A DNA stretch of 64,000 nt from Prauserella aidingensis (GCF_024171865.1 NZ_JAMTCN010000006.1:124001-188000), one strand, 5' to 3'. Counted from the first letter of the stretch, positions 34,336 to 45,365 are shown. The notes: generated by a model from the sequence alone, not told the origin. Program-made: numbers and translations.

Positions 34336-34980
34336 GTGTCCGAGGTACGCCTGACCGTCGAACCCCGTAACGAGTTCGGCAAGGGAGCGGCTCGCCGCAC
34401 CCGCCGTGCCGGCAAGATCCCCGCGGTGCTGTACGGCCACGGCGAGGACCCGCGGCACCTCGCACTGCCCGCGGTCGACTTCGCCCGCGTTGTGCGTGAG
34501 AACGGCCAGAACGCCGTCCTGACCCTCGACGTCAACGGCTCGAACAGCAAGAAGACCGAGCTGGCACTGACCAAGACCATCACGGTCCACCCGCTCAAGA
34601 ACTACATCGAGCACGTCGACCTCCTCGTCGTGCGCCGCGGCGAGAAGGTCACGGTCGACGTGCCGATCGTGCTGAACGGCACCGCCGCCCCGGGCACCCT
34701 GGTCAACCAGGACGTCGACACCATCCAGATCGAGGTCGAGGCGCTGCACATCCCGGAGCAGTTCGACGTCGACATCGACGGTGCCGAGGCCGGCCACACC
34801 GTGCACGCCTCGGACGTCACGCTGCCCCGCGGCGCCGAGCTCGTGACCGACCCGGAGACGCTGGTCGTCGCGGTGAACGAGGCACCGACCGAGGAGGCCA
34901 TGGAGGCCGACGTCGACGCCGAGGGTGCCGGTGTGACCGAGGAGCCCTCCGACGAGGGTGGCGACAGCTCGGAGAGCTGA
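34336..34980 (+). CDS. rplY: 50S ribosomal protein L25/general stress protein Ctc
   Basis: A 214-residue long-form L25 (CTC type). The N-terminal 5S-rRNA-binding domain is [20 protein letters not shown], then [14 protein letters not shown]; the C-terminal TL5 domain follows ([40 protein letters not shown]). The last 25 residues are acidic. It binds 5S rRNA in the large subunit. It starts at GTG with GAGGAG upstream. pth follows in 22 bp, the conserved rplY-pth order. Confidence 0.95.
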   Translation: MSEVRLTVEPRNEFGKGAARRTRRAGKIPAVLYGHGEDPRHLALPAVDFARVVRENGQNAVLTLDVNGSNSKKTELALTKTITVHPLKNYIEHVDLLVVRRGEKVTVDVPIVLNGTAAPGTLVNQDVDTIQIEVEALHIPEQFDVDIDGAEAGHTVHASDVTLPRGAELVTDPETLVVAVNEAPTEEAMEADVDAEGAGVTEEPSDEGGDSSES

Positions 34981-35002
34981 CGCTCACTCCTCCTCGTCCA
35001 TC

Positions 35003-35596
35003 ATGACGAACGATCTTCCCGGGGCCGGCGAGCAGGTGCTGCTCGCCGGCCTCGGCAATCCCGGGCCCCGTTACGCCGGCAACCGGCACAACGTGGGTTT
35101 CATGGTTCTCGACGAGCTGGCCTCCCGCGTCGGCGGGAAGTTCAAGGCGCACAAGGGCGGTGCCGAGGTCCTCGAAGGGCGTCTCGGCGGACGCAAGGTG
35201 GTGCTGGCGAAGCCCCGCTCGTACATGAACCTCTCCGGCGGACCGCTCGCGGGCACCGCCCGCTTCTACAAGATCGACGCGAGTGGTCTGGTCGTGATCC
35301 ACGACGAACTCGACGTCGACTACGGGGCGCTGCGCCTGAAGCTCGGCGGCGGCGACAACGGACACAATGGACTGCGTTCCATCACGAAGTCCTTCGGCAC
35401 CAAGGATTACTTCCGCGTGCGATTCGGCGTCGGCAGGCCGCCGGGCAGGATGGACGCCGCGGATTTCGTGCTCAAGGACTTCTCGACGACCGAGCGCCGC
35501 GAACTGCCGCTCAACGTCGATCGCTGCGCCGACGCCGTCGAAGAACTCGTCGCCCGGGGACTGACGGCGGCGCAGAACGCCTTCCACGGTTCCTGA
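35003..35596 (+). CDS. pth: Peptidyl-tRNA hydrolase
   Basis: A 197-residue Pth that recycles peptidyl-tRNAs dropped from ribosomes. The catalytic core begins [20 protein letters not shown] with the essential His and Asn; then [10 protein letters not shown] (Asn), [12 protein letters not shown] (Asp), [13 protein letters not shown] and [14 protein letters not shown] chose ATG 35003 ([13 protein letters not shown]), 22 bp after the rplY stop; the longer frame overlaps rplY. Coexpression with rplY is likely. Confidence 0.95.
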   Translation: MTNDLPGAGEQVLLAGLGNPGPRYAGNRHNVGFMVLDELASRVGGKFKAHKGGAEVLEGRLGGRKVVLAKPRSYMNLSGGPLAGTARFYKIDASGLVVIHDELDVDYGALRLKLGGGDNGHNGLRSITKSFGTKDYFRVRFGVGRPPGRMDAADFVLKDFSTTERRELPLNVDRCADAVEELVARGLTAAQNAFHGS

Positions 35597-35815
35597 CCGA
35601 GCTCCTCGAACCTCGCAGGCCCGAGGAACCCGGCTGCGGGCACCGCAGGTCACCCGGCCACGTAGGCACGGAGCGTCACATCGGACACGCAAACTAACCC
35701 GACAGGGTCTTCCCGTACCCCTGAACGAGTCGCATCATAGCTGCACTCTTCCCGACGTCTCACCACCGCGACTATCACAGAGAGCCGCGAGTGACCCGAC
35801 GTGGAGGTGCAGGTC

Positions 35816-36205
35816 ATGGCGATCACGGCAGACGAGGCGCGCACCGTCGCCTTCCCCGATTCCGGTTTCGGCAGGCGCGGGTACGCCAAGCACGAGGTCG
35901 ACGCGCTGCTCGACCGGATCGCGGCAACCCTGTCCGATCAGGACGACCTGACGGCGGCCGAGGTGCATCACATCCAGTTCGGACGGCCACCGATCGGCAG
36001 GCGCGGGTACGACGAGAAGAGCGTCGACGAGTTCCTCGACGCCGTGGAGGACACGCTACTGGCACGCACCGGCGCCGCCGGGGCGCACCACGTCCCCTCC
36101 GCTCGCACCGAGTCTCCCGCGGTCACCGAGGTGCCCACCGCCGACATCCCTGTCGTGAACCTGCCCGCAGCCGATCAGGCACCGCAACGGTCCCGGGACA
36201 GCTGA
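35816..36205 (+). CDS. Protein with two DivIVA-domain half repeats
   Basis: A 129-residue protein made of two similar units, FPDSGFGRRGYAKHEVDALL and GRPPIGRRGYDEKSVDEFLD, each matching the short lipid-binding N-terminal module of DivIVA/Wag31 (Gly-Tyr then acidic helix). The C-terminal third is Pro/Ala-rich. No long coiled coil follows, unlike Wag31, so it is a small accessory that could bind membrane or polar partners. The ATG at 35816 follows GGAGGT by 8 nt. The function is unknown; polar growth is a guess from the domain. Confidence 0.75.
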   Translation: MAITADEARTVAFPDSGFGRRGYAKHEVDALLDRIAATLSDQDDLTAAEVHHIQFGRPPIGRRGYDEKSVDEFLDAVEDTLLARTGAAGAHHVPSARTESPAVTEVPTADIPVVNLPAADQAPQRSRDS

Positions 36206-36221
36206 TCTCCACAGAACCCGC

Positions 36222-36255
36222 CCGGCGCCTGATCGGGTTGCCGATCAGGCGCCGG
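36222..36255. terminator. Bidirectional terminator between DivIVA-domain gene and FAAL
   Basis: Perfect 15-bp arms CCGGCGCCTGATCGG and CCGATCAGGCGCCGG with loop GTTG, between convergent genes; the FAAL stop codon lies in the right arm. Confidence 0.85.
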
Positions 36256-37927
36256 CGTCCATCCTGTCGCGGTACTGCTCCGCGGTCGCCGCGCGCTGCA
36301 CCTTGCCGGACGGCGTCTTCGGCAGGCTGCCCGTCGGCAGCACGACGACCGCGTAGGGCCGCGCGTCCACGGCGTCGCGCACGCGCGCCGTGACCTCCTT
36401 GACGATGCGCGTCTCCTCGGCCTCGTCACCGGCGGCCTTGGACTCCAACACGACGGCGAACCGCTCGCGGCGGGTGCCGGCATCGATCCGCACGGCCACG
36501 GCGTTGCCCGCCCTGACACCGTCGACCTCGCCCGCCGCACGCTCGACGTCGGTCGGATAGACGTTTCGGCCACCCAGGATGATGACGTCCTTGCTGCGGC
36601 CGCAGATGACGATCTGCCCGTCGACCAGGTATCCGATGTCGCCGGTGGCGAACCAGCCCTCGGAGTCCTGCGTTTCGACCGGCCCGTCGACCGTCAGGTA
36701 TCCCGGCGTGATCGCCTCGCCGCGCAGGCGGATCTCGCCCACCTCGCGTTCGCCCAGCACCGTCCCGCCGTCGCCGACGATCTGCGCCTCGATCCCGTCG
36801 AGCGGCCTGCCCAGCACGGCGAATCCGCGGACCTGCTCGGTGCCGCGCCGCTCGTCACCCTCGGGCACCGCCACGGCACGGTTCTCCGCCTCCAACGGCC
36901 CGGCCTCGACGACGTCGACCGTCAATCCCGTCGACAGCGGCGCGAACGACACGGCGAGCGTGGCCTCGGCCAGCCCGTACGCGGGGAACACGCATTCGGC
37001 GGGCATGCCGAACCAGCCGCCCGCATCGGTGAACGCCGCCACGGCGGCCTCGTCGATCGGCTCGGCGCCGTTGAGCGCGATGCGCAGCGTCGACAGGTCG
37101 TAGGCATCGCCGTCGTCGACCCGGGCGAGCCTGCGGCCCACGACGGCGTAGGCGAAGTTCGGCGCAGCCGTGATCGTCCCGCCGTACCGGGAGATCAGGT
37201 CCGGCCACAGCAGCGGCGAGCTCAGGAACTCGACCGGCGTGACCTTGACCAGCTCGACACCGAAGGTCATGGGAACGGTCAGAAAGCCGACCATGCCCAT
37301 GTCGTGGAACGTCGGCAGCCACGACACCATCACGTCGCTCGCCGGGTCGAGTTCGGAACGCCGTGCCATGGCGCTGATGTTGCTGTAGAGGTTGCCGTGG
37401 GTGATCCGCACGGCCTTGGGCTCGGCGGTCGAACCACTGGTGAGCTGCAACAGCGCCAGGGCGTCCTCCGCGGTCGGCACCGGCTCCGCGATCGGCTCGG
37501 AGTCGAGCAACGTCTCGATGGTGCGGTACTGGATACCGTTCTCCTCCAGCACCGGCGCCAGCTGGCCGAACGGCTCGCCGAGCAGCACCAGGTCCGACCC
37601 GATCATCTGCAGCACCTGCAGCGTGTCGGCCGCCCAGTGCGCCAGATCGGTCCGCGGGGTGGGCTGGTGCAGCATCGTGACGCTGCCGCCCGCCAGCCAC
37701 ACGCCCTGCACCGTCGGCGCGATCAGCTCCGGCGCGGCGGCGAGGACGGCCACGGCACCGCCGGGCTCGAACCCGTCCCCTGCCAGACCACCCGCGAGGT
37801 GCCGGGCACGTTCGTGCACGTCCCTCCACGTCCTGCGCACGGGCGCCGAAGGCTCACCCGTGACCATCCCCCGCTGCGTGCCGCCCGCCTGTGCGGTGGC
37901 GACCATCGTGTCCACGAACCGGCTCAT
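36245..37927 (-). CDS. Fatty-acyl-AMP ligase (FAAL), Rv1013/Pks16-like
   Basis: A 560-residue adenylate-forming enzyme. Motifs: LLQLTSGSTAEPKAVRITHG (P-loop, near residue 165), SWLPTFHDMGMVGFLTVP, YGLAEATLAVSF, GWFATGDIGYLVDGQIVICG and the C-terminal Lys in PKTPSGKVQRAATA. The HDMGMVG pattern is typical of FAALs that make acyl-adenylates for transfer to carrier proteins; true acyl-CoA ligases usually differ here. No PKS or carrier gene is nearby. The position between pth and ispE matches Rv1013 in M. tuberculosis. The lipid product is unknown. Confidence 0.85.
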   Translation of the reverse strand: MSRFVDTMVATAQAGGTQRGMVTGEPSAPVRRTWRDVHERARHLAGGLAGDGFEPGGAVAVLAAAPELIAPTVQGVWLAGGSVTMLHQPTPRTDLAHWAADTLQVLQMIGSDLVLLGEPFGQLAPVLEENGIQYRTIETLLDSEPIAEPVPTAEDALALLQLTSGSTAEPKAVRITHGNLYSNISAMARRSELDPASDVMVSWLPTFHDMGMVGFLTVPMTFGVELVKVTPVEFLSSPLLWPDLISRYGGTITAAPNFAYAVVGRRLARVDDGDAYDLSTLRIALNGAEPIDEAAVAAFTDAGGWFGMPAECVFPAYGLAEATLAVSFAPLSTGLTVDVVEAGPLEAENRAVAVPEGDERRGTEQVRGFAVLGRPLDGIEAQIVGDGGTVLGEREVGEIRLRGEAITPGYLTVDGPVETQDSEGWFATGDIGYLVDGQIVICGRSKDVIILGGRNVYPTDVERAAGEVDGVRAGNAVAVRIDAGTRRERFAVVLESKAAGDEAEETRIVKEVTARVRDAVDARPYAVVVLPTGSLPKTPSGKVQRAATAEQYRDRMDAGA

Positions 37928-37999
37928 GACACATGACTGTAACCGCGGGTCACACCGCTGCGGCGATCGGCCGTGCGGTGAATCGGCCGTACGGCGGCG

Positions 38000-39799
<1,800 letters not shown>

Positions 39800-39995
39800 G
39801 TGTCGGACAAACCTCTCGCGGATGCGGAAACGCTGTGCGACCACGCGGGTCGCGTGGTCGATGGTGACAGTGCGGCCCGCCGTCGCCTGCGGGTCCTCCC
39901 CCGGGGCCACGCGTGGTTCCCGGGCAGGAACCCGCCCACGACCGCGGCGGGAACCGAGACCACCGGATCCGACGGGACCCGGGGCTCGGATCGGG

Positions 39996-40988
39996 TCATG
40001 CGTGTGCCTGCGGCGGGTGCGGACCCCACGGCGGCTCGCCGCCCGACGGGCCGCCGTCCGGCTCGACCACCCGCGCCCCCGGCGCCGGACCGCTCGCGAC
40101 GCGCACCGTGCGGCACACGCCCGCACCGGACAGCCGCGCCGACACCTGCACCGCCGACTCGGCGTCCTCGCACAGGAACGCGCACGTCGGACCGGAGCCG
40201 GACACGAGACCGGCCAGTGCGCCCGCCTCGACACCCGCTCGCAGCGTCCGCCGCAGGTTCGGCCGCAGCGACACGGCCGCGATCTGCAGGTCGTTGCCGA
40301 TCAGCTCGGCCAGGCGATGCGGGTCACCCGACGCCAGCGCTTCGATGACGACGTCGTGGTCGCCGGCCGCGGGCGGGGGCTCGCCCACGTCCCGCAGCCG
40401 GTCCAGTTCCTTGTACACCCGCGGCGTGGACAGGCCGCGCTGGGCGAACGCGAGCACCCAGTGGAACGTGTGCCGCGTCAGCACCGGCAGCAGCTCCTCG
40501 CCGCGGCCCGTACCGAGCGCGGTGCCGCCGAGCAGGGAGAACGGCACGTCGCTGCCGAGTTTCGCCGCCAGCCGCGTGAGCTCGTCGCGGGAGAGGTCGA
40601 GCTTCCACAGTGTCGACAGCGCGAGAAGCGTGCCCGCGGCATCGGCGCTCCCGCCCGCCATGCCGCCCGCGACCGGGATGCCCTTCTCCAGTGCGATCCG
40701 CACCGGGCCCAGCTCGGCCGGGCTCGTGTCCAGATGCTCCGCGAGGACGTCGATCGCGCGCCATGCCAGGTTGCGCTCGTCGCGCGGCACGATCTTCTCG
40801 CCCTCGCCGACCACGTGCAGCGACGACTCCTCCGCGGCCGACACGGTCACCGTGTCGGTCAACGACAACGCCTGGAACACGGTCGTCAGCTCGTGATACC
40901 CGTCGTCGCGCGCAGGCCCCACCGCCAGGTGCACGTTGATCTTGGACGGCACCGTGACGGTCACGGGGGTCGGTACGACGGCAAGCAC
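39996..40988 (-). CDS. ispE: 4-diphosphocytidyl-2-C-methyl-D-erythritol kinase
   Basis: A 330-residue GHMP kinase of the MEP isoprenoid pathway. Start region [23 protein letters not shown] loop [21 protein letters not shown]-terminal [20 protein letters not shown]. The catalytic Lys (PSKIN) and Asp (GGSADAA) are present. I chose GTG 40988, although no clear ribosome site precedes it; other GTGs lie a few codons later. The C-terminal 30 residues are Pro/Gly-rich. It follows ksgA in the conserved rpfB-ksgA-ispE order, but here a MetN-like gene is inserted between ksgA and ispE. Confidence 0.93.
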   Translation of the reverse strand: MLAVVPTPVTVTVPSKINVHLAVGPARDDGYHELTTVFQALSLTDTVTVSAAEESSLHVVGEGEKIVPRDERNLAWRAIDVLAEHLDTSPAELGPVRIALEKGIPVAGGMAGGSADAAGTLLALSTLWKLDLSRDELTRLAAKLGSDVPFSLLGGTALGTGRGEELLPVLTRHTFHWVLAFAQRGLSTPRVYKELDRLRDVGEPPPAAGDHDVVIEALASGDPHRLAELIGNDLQIAAVSLRPNLRRTLRAGVEAGALAGLVSGSGPTCAFLCEDAESAVQVSARLSGAGVCRTVRVASGPAPGARVVEPDGGPSGGEPPWGPHPPQAHA

Positions 40989-41208
40989 ATACCCAGGGTA
41001 CTTGGCGCCCCCGCGACCACAGGCGCAGCCGCGTGTCAGCGCGTCGACGAGGGGCGGTGGTCGCAGCCGCGGATCCCGGCCGGCCGCACGAACCGCGCCC
41101 GCCAGCGCTCCGTAGTACTCGCCACAGTCGGCATCGAACGGCAACACGTCGAACGTCGAGGTCACCGCCTGGAGCTACGAGATCGCTACGGCCGAGGGCA
41201 CGACACGC

Positions 41209-41300
41209 GCCCCGGAACCCGCAACACGGCCTCCGGGATCCGCAACACGGTCCCCCGGGAACGCAACACGGGCCCCGGGATCCGCAACACGCGCGGGTCG
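41209..41300. repeat. Four imperfect ~21-nt tandem units
   Basis: Four units sharing CCGGRAYCCGCAACACGG follow each other, with cores GGAACCCGCAACACGG, GGGATCCGCAACACGG, GGGAACGCAACACGGG and GGGATCCGCAACACGC. They lie between the ispE start and the MetN-like stop, inside a 313-bp gap with no gene. The period is close to that of the array at 1919-1980. Confidence 0.75.
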
Positions 41301-41301
41301 G

Positions 41302-42312
41302 TCAGGCGGCGACGGTACGCAGGCCGCAGAGGGTGTGCGTGACGTGGGCGCCGCGCTCGGCCATCCACGCCAGCGCCGCGTCGGCCCGCTGCCCCCGCAG
41401 GCCGATGCGGAACCGCGCGACAGGTGTGTCCCCGAACCGCGTCAGTCCACCGCCGATCGTCGCGATCTCGACGTCGAAGCGGCCGCCCGCCTCCGGCAGG
41501 AGCGCACCGACCGAGGCGAAGCCGACGAGCACGACGTCCACGACCACGTCGAACCGCGCCGCCTCGGCCGGGGACGTCTCCACCGACGGGAGCAGTTCGT
41601 CGGCGATCCGGCTGCCGCGCGTACCGGCCAGCGTCAGCAGGTTGCCGCTCTCGACGACCGAGCCGTGGTCGAGCAGTGCCACGTCGTCGCACACACGCCG
41701 CGCCACACCCGCCTCCGACGTCGTCAGCAACACGGTCGCGCCCAGTTCCGCACGCGCCCGGTCGAGCACCGACAGCACGGCGCCGCTCTCGTCGGCGTCG
41801 ACACCGGACGTCGGATCGTCGGCGAGCAGCACCGCGGGCCCGCCCGCGAGTGCCCGCGCCACCGACACCCGGCGCTGCTGCCCCGGCGTCAGGTCGGCGG
41901 GAACCTGCGCGGCGGCACGGCTCAGACCGATGACGTCCAGCAGCGTGGCGACGCGCTGCCTCCTGCGCGCACCGTCGACGCCCACCCGCTCGAGCGGGGC
42001 GGCGATGTTTCCGGCGACGGTCCGTTCCGGGCGCAGCCGCGAGTCGACCACCGCGACCTGGCTCTGCGCCTCGCGCAGCTTGCGCCCGTCGAGGGTGGTC
42101 GTGTTCAGCCCGTCGTAGCGGACGGAGCCGCGGTCGGGGCGCTCCCGCAGCGCGACGCAGCGCGCCAGCGTCGACTTGCCCGCGCCCGTCTCGCCGACGA
42201 CGCCGAACAGCGCGCCCGCTTCGACATCCAGGTTGACGTCGTGCAGCGCCTGCACGGGGGCGTCCGACTCGGTGGTGCGGAACGACTTGCTGACGTTCTC
42301 GACGGTGATCAC
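41302..42312 (-). CDS. MetN-like ABC ATPase with NIL domain, degenerate catalytic motifs
   Basis: A 336-residue protein resembling MetN, the ATPase of the D/L-methionine importer. It has Walker A GVVGETGAGKSTLARCVAL (residues 37-55). The signature is LTPGQQRRVSVARAL (141-155) where LSGGQ is usual. Walker B is AVLLADDPTSGVD with Asp166 in place of the catalytic Glu. The H-loop reads LLTTSEAG with Ser199 in place of His. The C-terminus is a NIL (methionine-binding) domain (RFDVEIATIGGGLTRFGDTP). No metI or metQ is adjacent. GTG 42312 has GGAG 6 nt upstream. A SAM riboswitch and a leader ORF precede it. Hydrolysis is probably impaired; it may work as a sensor or a regulatory partner. Confidence 0.82.
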   Translation of the reverse strand: MITVENVSKSFRTTESDAPVQALHDVNLDVEAGALFGVVGETGAGKSTLARCVALRERPDRGSVRYDGLNTTTLDGRKLREAQSQVAVVDSRLRPERTVAGNIAAPLERVGVDGARRRQRVATLLDVIGLSRAAAQVPADLTPGQQRRVSVARALAGGPAVLLADDPTSGVDADESGAVLSVLDRARAELGATVLLTTSEAGVARRVCDDVALLDHGSVVESGNLLTLAGTRGSRIADELLPSVETSPAEAARFDVVVDVVLVGFASVGALLPEAGGRFDVEIATIGGGLTRFGDTPVARFRIGLRGQRADAALAWMAERGAHVTHTLCGLRTVAA

Positions 42313-42537
42313 AGCAGCTCCAAGACAGCTCGGTGGCTCACCGGCCCGCGCGGTCAGGGACCGGGGCCGGGAGGGAAAAGGCGGAAGATCGGATCGGACG
42401 GCGGCGCCGAGTTCGCGCTGCGGTGTCCGGCTCATCGGCCGGTTCACCGCTCGGCGAGTCGGATCCGGTCGCGGCCGCCAATCGGATTCGGCGGTTCCGC
42501 GGACGGGATCACCCGCGAGGCGGGCGATGCTCAGCGC
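42313..42537 (-). other. 225-bp spacer between leader peptide and MetN-like gene
   Basis: An in-frame ATG at 42447 would extend the MetN-like protein by 45 residues with no resemblance to the family. I see no hairpin strong enough to call a terminator and no other gene. It may hold an attenuator that senses translation of the leader peptide, but this is not shown. Confidence 0.35.
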
Positions 42538-42630
42538 TCAGACCAGGGTGGCGGAGCGACGACACGCAGACACGGTGCGCCGACTGTGATCAACGACCAG
42601 ACGCCGGGTGAGCGGCTCGGAAAAATACAT
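42538..42630 (-). CDS. 30-residue leader peptide under the SAM riboswitch
   Basis: The ORF starts ATG 42630 with GGAGG 7 nt upstream and encodes MYFSEPLTRRLVVDHSRRTV followed by SACRRSATLV. It resembles the small actinobacterial leader peptides rich in Arg with a C-terminal Cys and an LTRR-VVD core, which precede sulphur-metabolism genes. Its ribosome site is partly inside the 3' strand of the riboswitch P1 helix, so SAM binding should hide it. It has one Met and one Cys. The next gene is the MetN-like ATPase, 225 bp downstream. Confidence 0.6.
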   Translation of the reverse strand: MYFSEPLTRRLVVDHSRRTVSACRRSATLV

Positions 42631-42638
42631 CGCGTTCC

Positions 42639-42722
42639 TCCATCGCTCCTGGCGGTAGCACCGTCCTCGAGGGAGGTTGCTGCGACGTCGACGAGCCAGG
42701 TCTCTCGGTCGCTCGGGATGGA
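42639..42722 (-). promoter_or_regulatory. SAM riboswitch (SAM-I/IV clan)
   Basis: On the minus strand, P1 is TCCATC (42722-42717) pairing with GATGGA (42644-42639). P2 is GCGAC with GTCGC, enclosing GAGAGACCTGGCTC. The conserved CAGCAACC follows and then GGTGCTAC, as in the S-box core. The P2 loop CCTGG can pair with CCAGG after GGTGCTAC, the known pseudoknot. No P4 hairpin is seen before P1, which suggests the SAM-I/IV variant. GATGGAGG contains the ribosome site of the leader ORF, so ligand binding should block its translation. Confidence 0.75.
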
Positions 42723-42730
42723 ATTCCCAC

Positions 42731-42736
42731 ATAGTA
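42731..42736 (-). promoter_or_regulatory. -10 box for the riboswitch transcript
   Basis: TACTAT on the minus strand is 8 bp before the riboswitch P1, so transcription would begin at its first bases. TTGCCA lies 20 bp further upstream, a rather long spacer. The surrounding 42723-42815 holds no gene. Confidence 0.5.
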
Positions 42737-42815
42737 GACACGAAACATCGCCGTAATGGCAAGCCGACGGGCGTAGATCACACCGACGGTGACACGAGGA
42801 ACGCGACCGCCGGAA

Positions 42816-43685
42816 TCACACCTCGGCGGCCGCCCGCGCGATCGCCACGTACTCGTCGATGCCGAGCTGTTCACCCCTGGACCGCGGATCGACGCCGGCG
42901 GCGGCCAGGATCTCTCCCGCCCGCTCGGCCGAGCCCGCCCACGACGCGAGGGCCGCGCGCAACGTCTTCCGCCGCTGCGCGAACGCGGCGTCGACAACCG
43001 CGAACACGGTGTCGCGGTCCGCATCGGTGCGCTCGGGACCGCGGTCGAAGGCGACGAGCGACGAGTCGACGTTCGGCACCGGCCAGAACACCGACCTCGG
43101 CACGGCCGCCACTTTGCGGGCCGTGCCGTACCAGGCGAGCTTCACGCTCGGCACGCCGTAGACCCTGCCGCCGGGGCCCGCTGCCATGCGGTCGGCCACC
43201 TCGGTCTGGACCATCACGAGCACGCGCCGCAGCGACGGCAGTTCGGCGAGCAGGTGCAGCACCACGGGAACCGCGACGTTGTAGGGCAGGTTGGCGACGA
43301 GCGCGTCCGGCTCGCCGACGTGGCCGCTGTCGACCCTCAGGGCGTCGTCGGCGACGACCGCCAGCCGTGACACCGCCTCGGGGGCGTGCGCCGCCACCGT
43401 GCGTTCCAGCCGTCCCGCCAGCGCCGGGTCGATCTCCACCGCCACCACGCGCGCGCCGGTACCGAGCAGTCCGAGCGTCAGCGAACCCAGCCCGGGGCCG
43501 ACCTCGAGCACGAGCGGGTCGGTGTCGCCGTCGAGGCCGACCTCGGCCAGCTCGACGATCCGCCGCACCGTGTTGGCGTCGTGCACGAAGTTCTGGCCCA
43601 GCTTCTTGGTCGGGCGGACGTCGAGCTCCTCGGCGAGCTGCCGGATCTCGGCGGGCCCCAGCAGCCCCGGTGGTTCAGCGGTCAC
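42816..43685 (-). CDS. ksgA: 16S rRNA dimethyladenosine transferase
   Basis: A 289-residue KsgA/RsmA that methylates A1518 and A1519 of 16S rRNA. N-terminus [23 protein letters not shown]-binding [17 protein letters not shown]; catalytic [17 protein letters not shown] (NLPY); then [20 protein letters not shown] and [16 protein letters not shown]. All family motifs are intact. I chose GTG 43685; no strong ribosome site precedes it. It lies downstream of rpfB in the conserved order, but a terminator between them suggests separate transcripts or readthrough. Confidence 0.95.
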   Translation of the reverse strand: MTAEPPGLLGPAEIRQLAEELDVRPTKKLGQNFVHDANTVRRIVELAEVGLDGDTDPLVLEVGPGLGSLTLGLLGTGARVVAVEIDPALAGRLERTVAAHAPEAVSRLAVVADDALRVDSGHVGEPDALVANLPYNVAVPVVLHLLAELPSLRRVLVMVQTEVADRMAAGPGGRVYGVPSVKLAWYGTARKVAAVPRSVFWPVPNVDSSLVAFDRGPERTDADRDTVFAVVDAAFAQRRKTLRAALASWAGSAERAGEILAAAGVDPRSRGEQLGIDEYVAIARAAAEV

Positions 43686-43705
43686 ACCGATGAGTTCAGC
43701 ACAAC

Positions 43706-43740
43706 GCGGCCCGGCACCCCGCGAAGGGGTACCGGGCCGC
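43706..43740 (-). terminator. Terminator after rpfB
   Basis: Arms GCGGCCCGGCACCCC and GGGGTACCGGGCCGC, 14 of 15 paired with one C-A mismatch, loop GCGAA. It lies 26 bp past the rpfB stop and before ksgA. Confidence 0.7.
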
Positions 43741-43765
43741 TGTGATCGTCCGCCTGTCGCGAGCC

Positions 43766-45199
43766 TTACGTCGGCAGGCCGAGCTGCGACGCGCACGAAG
43801 GCCAGGCGCTGTAGCCGCCACGGTCGTCGCGCACCTTGGTGGCGGTGGCGATCTGCTGCTCGCGGGTCGCCTCGTGCGGGTAGGCCGCGTACTGGTCGCC
43901 TCCGTAGGCGTCCCAGGTCTGCTTGTTGAACTGCAGGCCGCCGTAGAAGCCGTTGCCCGTGCTGATGGACCAGTCGCCGCCGGACTCGCACTGGGCCAGC
44001 CGGTCCCACACGGCGCCACCGGTGATCTGTGGCTGCGGGGGCTCCTTGGTGCCCACGCGCACGACCTTGTCCTTGGCCTCCTGAAGAACCTTGGAGTCGA
44101 CCTCCTCGCGGGCGATCTCCTCACCGTTCTCCTTGGTGACCCGGTAGGTGACGAGCTCCTCGCCCGCCTTGCCGGGCTTCTCGACGACCTCCTTGCCCTG
44201 CTCCAGCTCGGGGTCCTCGATGGTGCGGACCTCGGGCTCGATGGTCTCCTTCTGCTTGACCACCGAGACGCCGGTGCGGCTGATGTAGACCTCGGCGCCG
44301 TCCTCGAGGCTCATCTGCTTGCCGCTCTGGATGCGGTCCTGCGGGCCGAGCTTCATGCCGAGCTCGTCGACCAGGTCGCCCGCGGTGACGGCGTGGGTCG
44401 TGACCTCGCGGGGCTCCTTGCCGCCGTCGTAGATCGTGACGCTCTTCTGCGTCCGGACCTCGAGCGTCATGCCGTCCAGGGGCACCTCGCTGTCGAGCGG
44501 CGCGGACAGCTTCGCACCCTCGTTCTTGAGGTCCTGCATCCCGAGCTGGGTGAGAGCCTCGTCGACGGTGGTGGCGCGGACCCACACCTGGCGCTGCTCA
44601 CCGTCGACCGACACGGTCATGTGGCGGCCGCGCTCGAGGGTGATGACGCCGCCGTCACCGACCTCAGCCTGCGGCGAGGGGGACAGCGCGTCGTGCTTGC
44701 CGACGTCGATGTCCGCGTCGTCCAGCACCTCGCCGACGGTGTCGCCGTAGCTGCGGACCGTCTGTTCCTCGCCGTCGACGTTGAGCGTGACGCTCTTGTT
44801 CATCGCCAGCGCCGCCGCACCGCCGCCGGTGAGCGTGATCAGCATGGCGAGAACCGAGCCCTTGAGGAACCGCTTCTTCCACGTCTTGACCGCGCTCGCG
44901 AGGCCGTCCTCGGGCTCCTCGACGCTCGTGCCCGCCGCCGCGGCGGGCGCGGGCGGGGTGTCGACGATCGGCGGAAGCATCGTCGTCTCGGCGTTGATCA
45001 GCCGGATGAGCTCGTCCACTCCGACATTGGCCTCGGCCATGAGTGTGTCGGCGTCGGGGCCGAGCACGGCGAGGATGTCGTCCCGCGTGATCCGCGGGTC
45101 GGAGGAGAACTCTGGGTCGCTCGGTCGGTCGAGCAGAGCCGTCGAGCCGGCCGGAGCCGACGACGAGCTCGCGTCTGCGCGCCCGTAGCTACCAGTCAC
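43766..45199 (-). CDS. rpfB: Resuscitation-promoting factor RpfB
   Basis: A 477-residue surface enzyme. The cytoplasmic N-terminus (~105 residues) is followed by one membrane helix ([20 protein letters not shown]), three DUF348 repeats (the first [20 protein letters not shown]), a G5 domain ([20 protein letters not shown]) and the C-terminal lysozyme-like Rpf domain ([20 protein letters not shown], with catalytic Glu in QCESGG). It cleaves peptidoglycan during resuscitation and growth. I prefer GTG 45199 because AAAGGG is 9 nt upstream; an in-frame GTG at 45217 is also possible. It is not lipidated, unlike mycobacterial RpfB, since no lipobox is seen. Confidence 0.93.
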   Translation of the reverse strand: MTGSYGRADASSSSAPAGSTALLDRPSDPEFSSDPRITRDDILAVLGPDADTLMAEANVGVDELIRLINAETTMLPPIVDTPPAPAAAAGTSVEEPEDGLASAVKTWKKRFLKGSVLAMLITLTGGGAAALAMNKSVTLNVDGEEQTVRSYGDTVGEVLDDADIDVGKHDALSPSPQAEVGDGGVITLERGRHMTVSVDGEQRQVWVRATTVDEALTQLGMQDLKNEGAKLSAPLDSEVPLDGMTLEVRTQKSVTIYDGGKEPREVTTHAVTAGDLVDELGMKLGPQDRIQSGKQMSLEDGAEVYISRTGVSVVKQKETIEPEVRTIEDPELEQGKEVVEKPGKAGEELVTYRVTKENGEEIAREEVDSKVLQEAKDKVVRVGTKEPPQPQITGGAVWDRLAQCESGGDWSISTGNGFYGGLQFNKQTWDAYGGDQYAAYPHEATREQQIATATKVRDDRGGYSAWPSCASQLGLPT

Positions 45200-45365
45200 A
45201 GGGTCAATCCCTTTCACGCATGGCCAGGACTCCCGCAGTCAGCGTCGTCCCCTGACATTCCCGCACGGGCCGTGACCCGGCGGGCGATGCCGTCCCCGAC
45301 GAACACCGACGTGACTGTGGGCGTGCCGCATCGAGACAGTCGATCTCAACCGGCACGGTCACGGG

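Noticed and set aside
42313-42447. N-terminal extension of the MetN-like protein from ATG 42447
   Set aside because: The added residues do not resemble MetN, and GTG 42312 has a better-placed GGAG and starts exactly at the family N-terminus.
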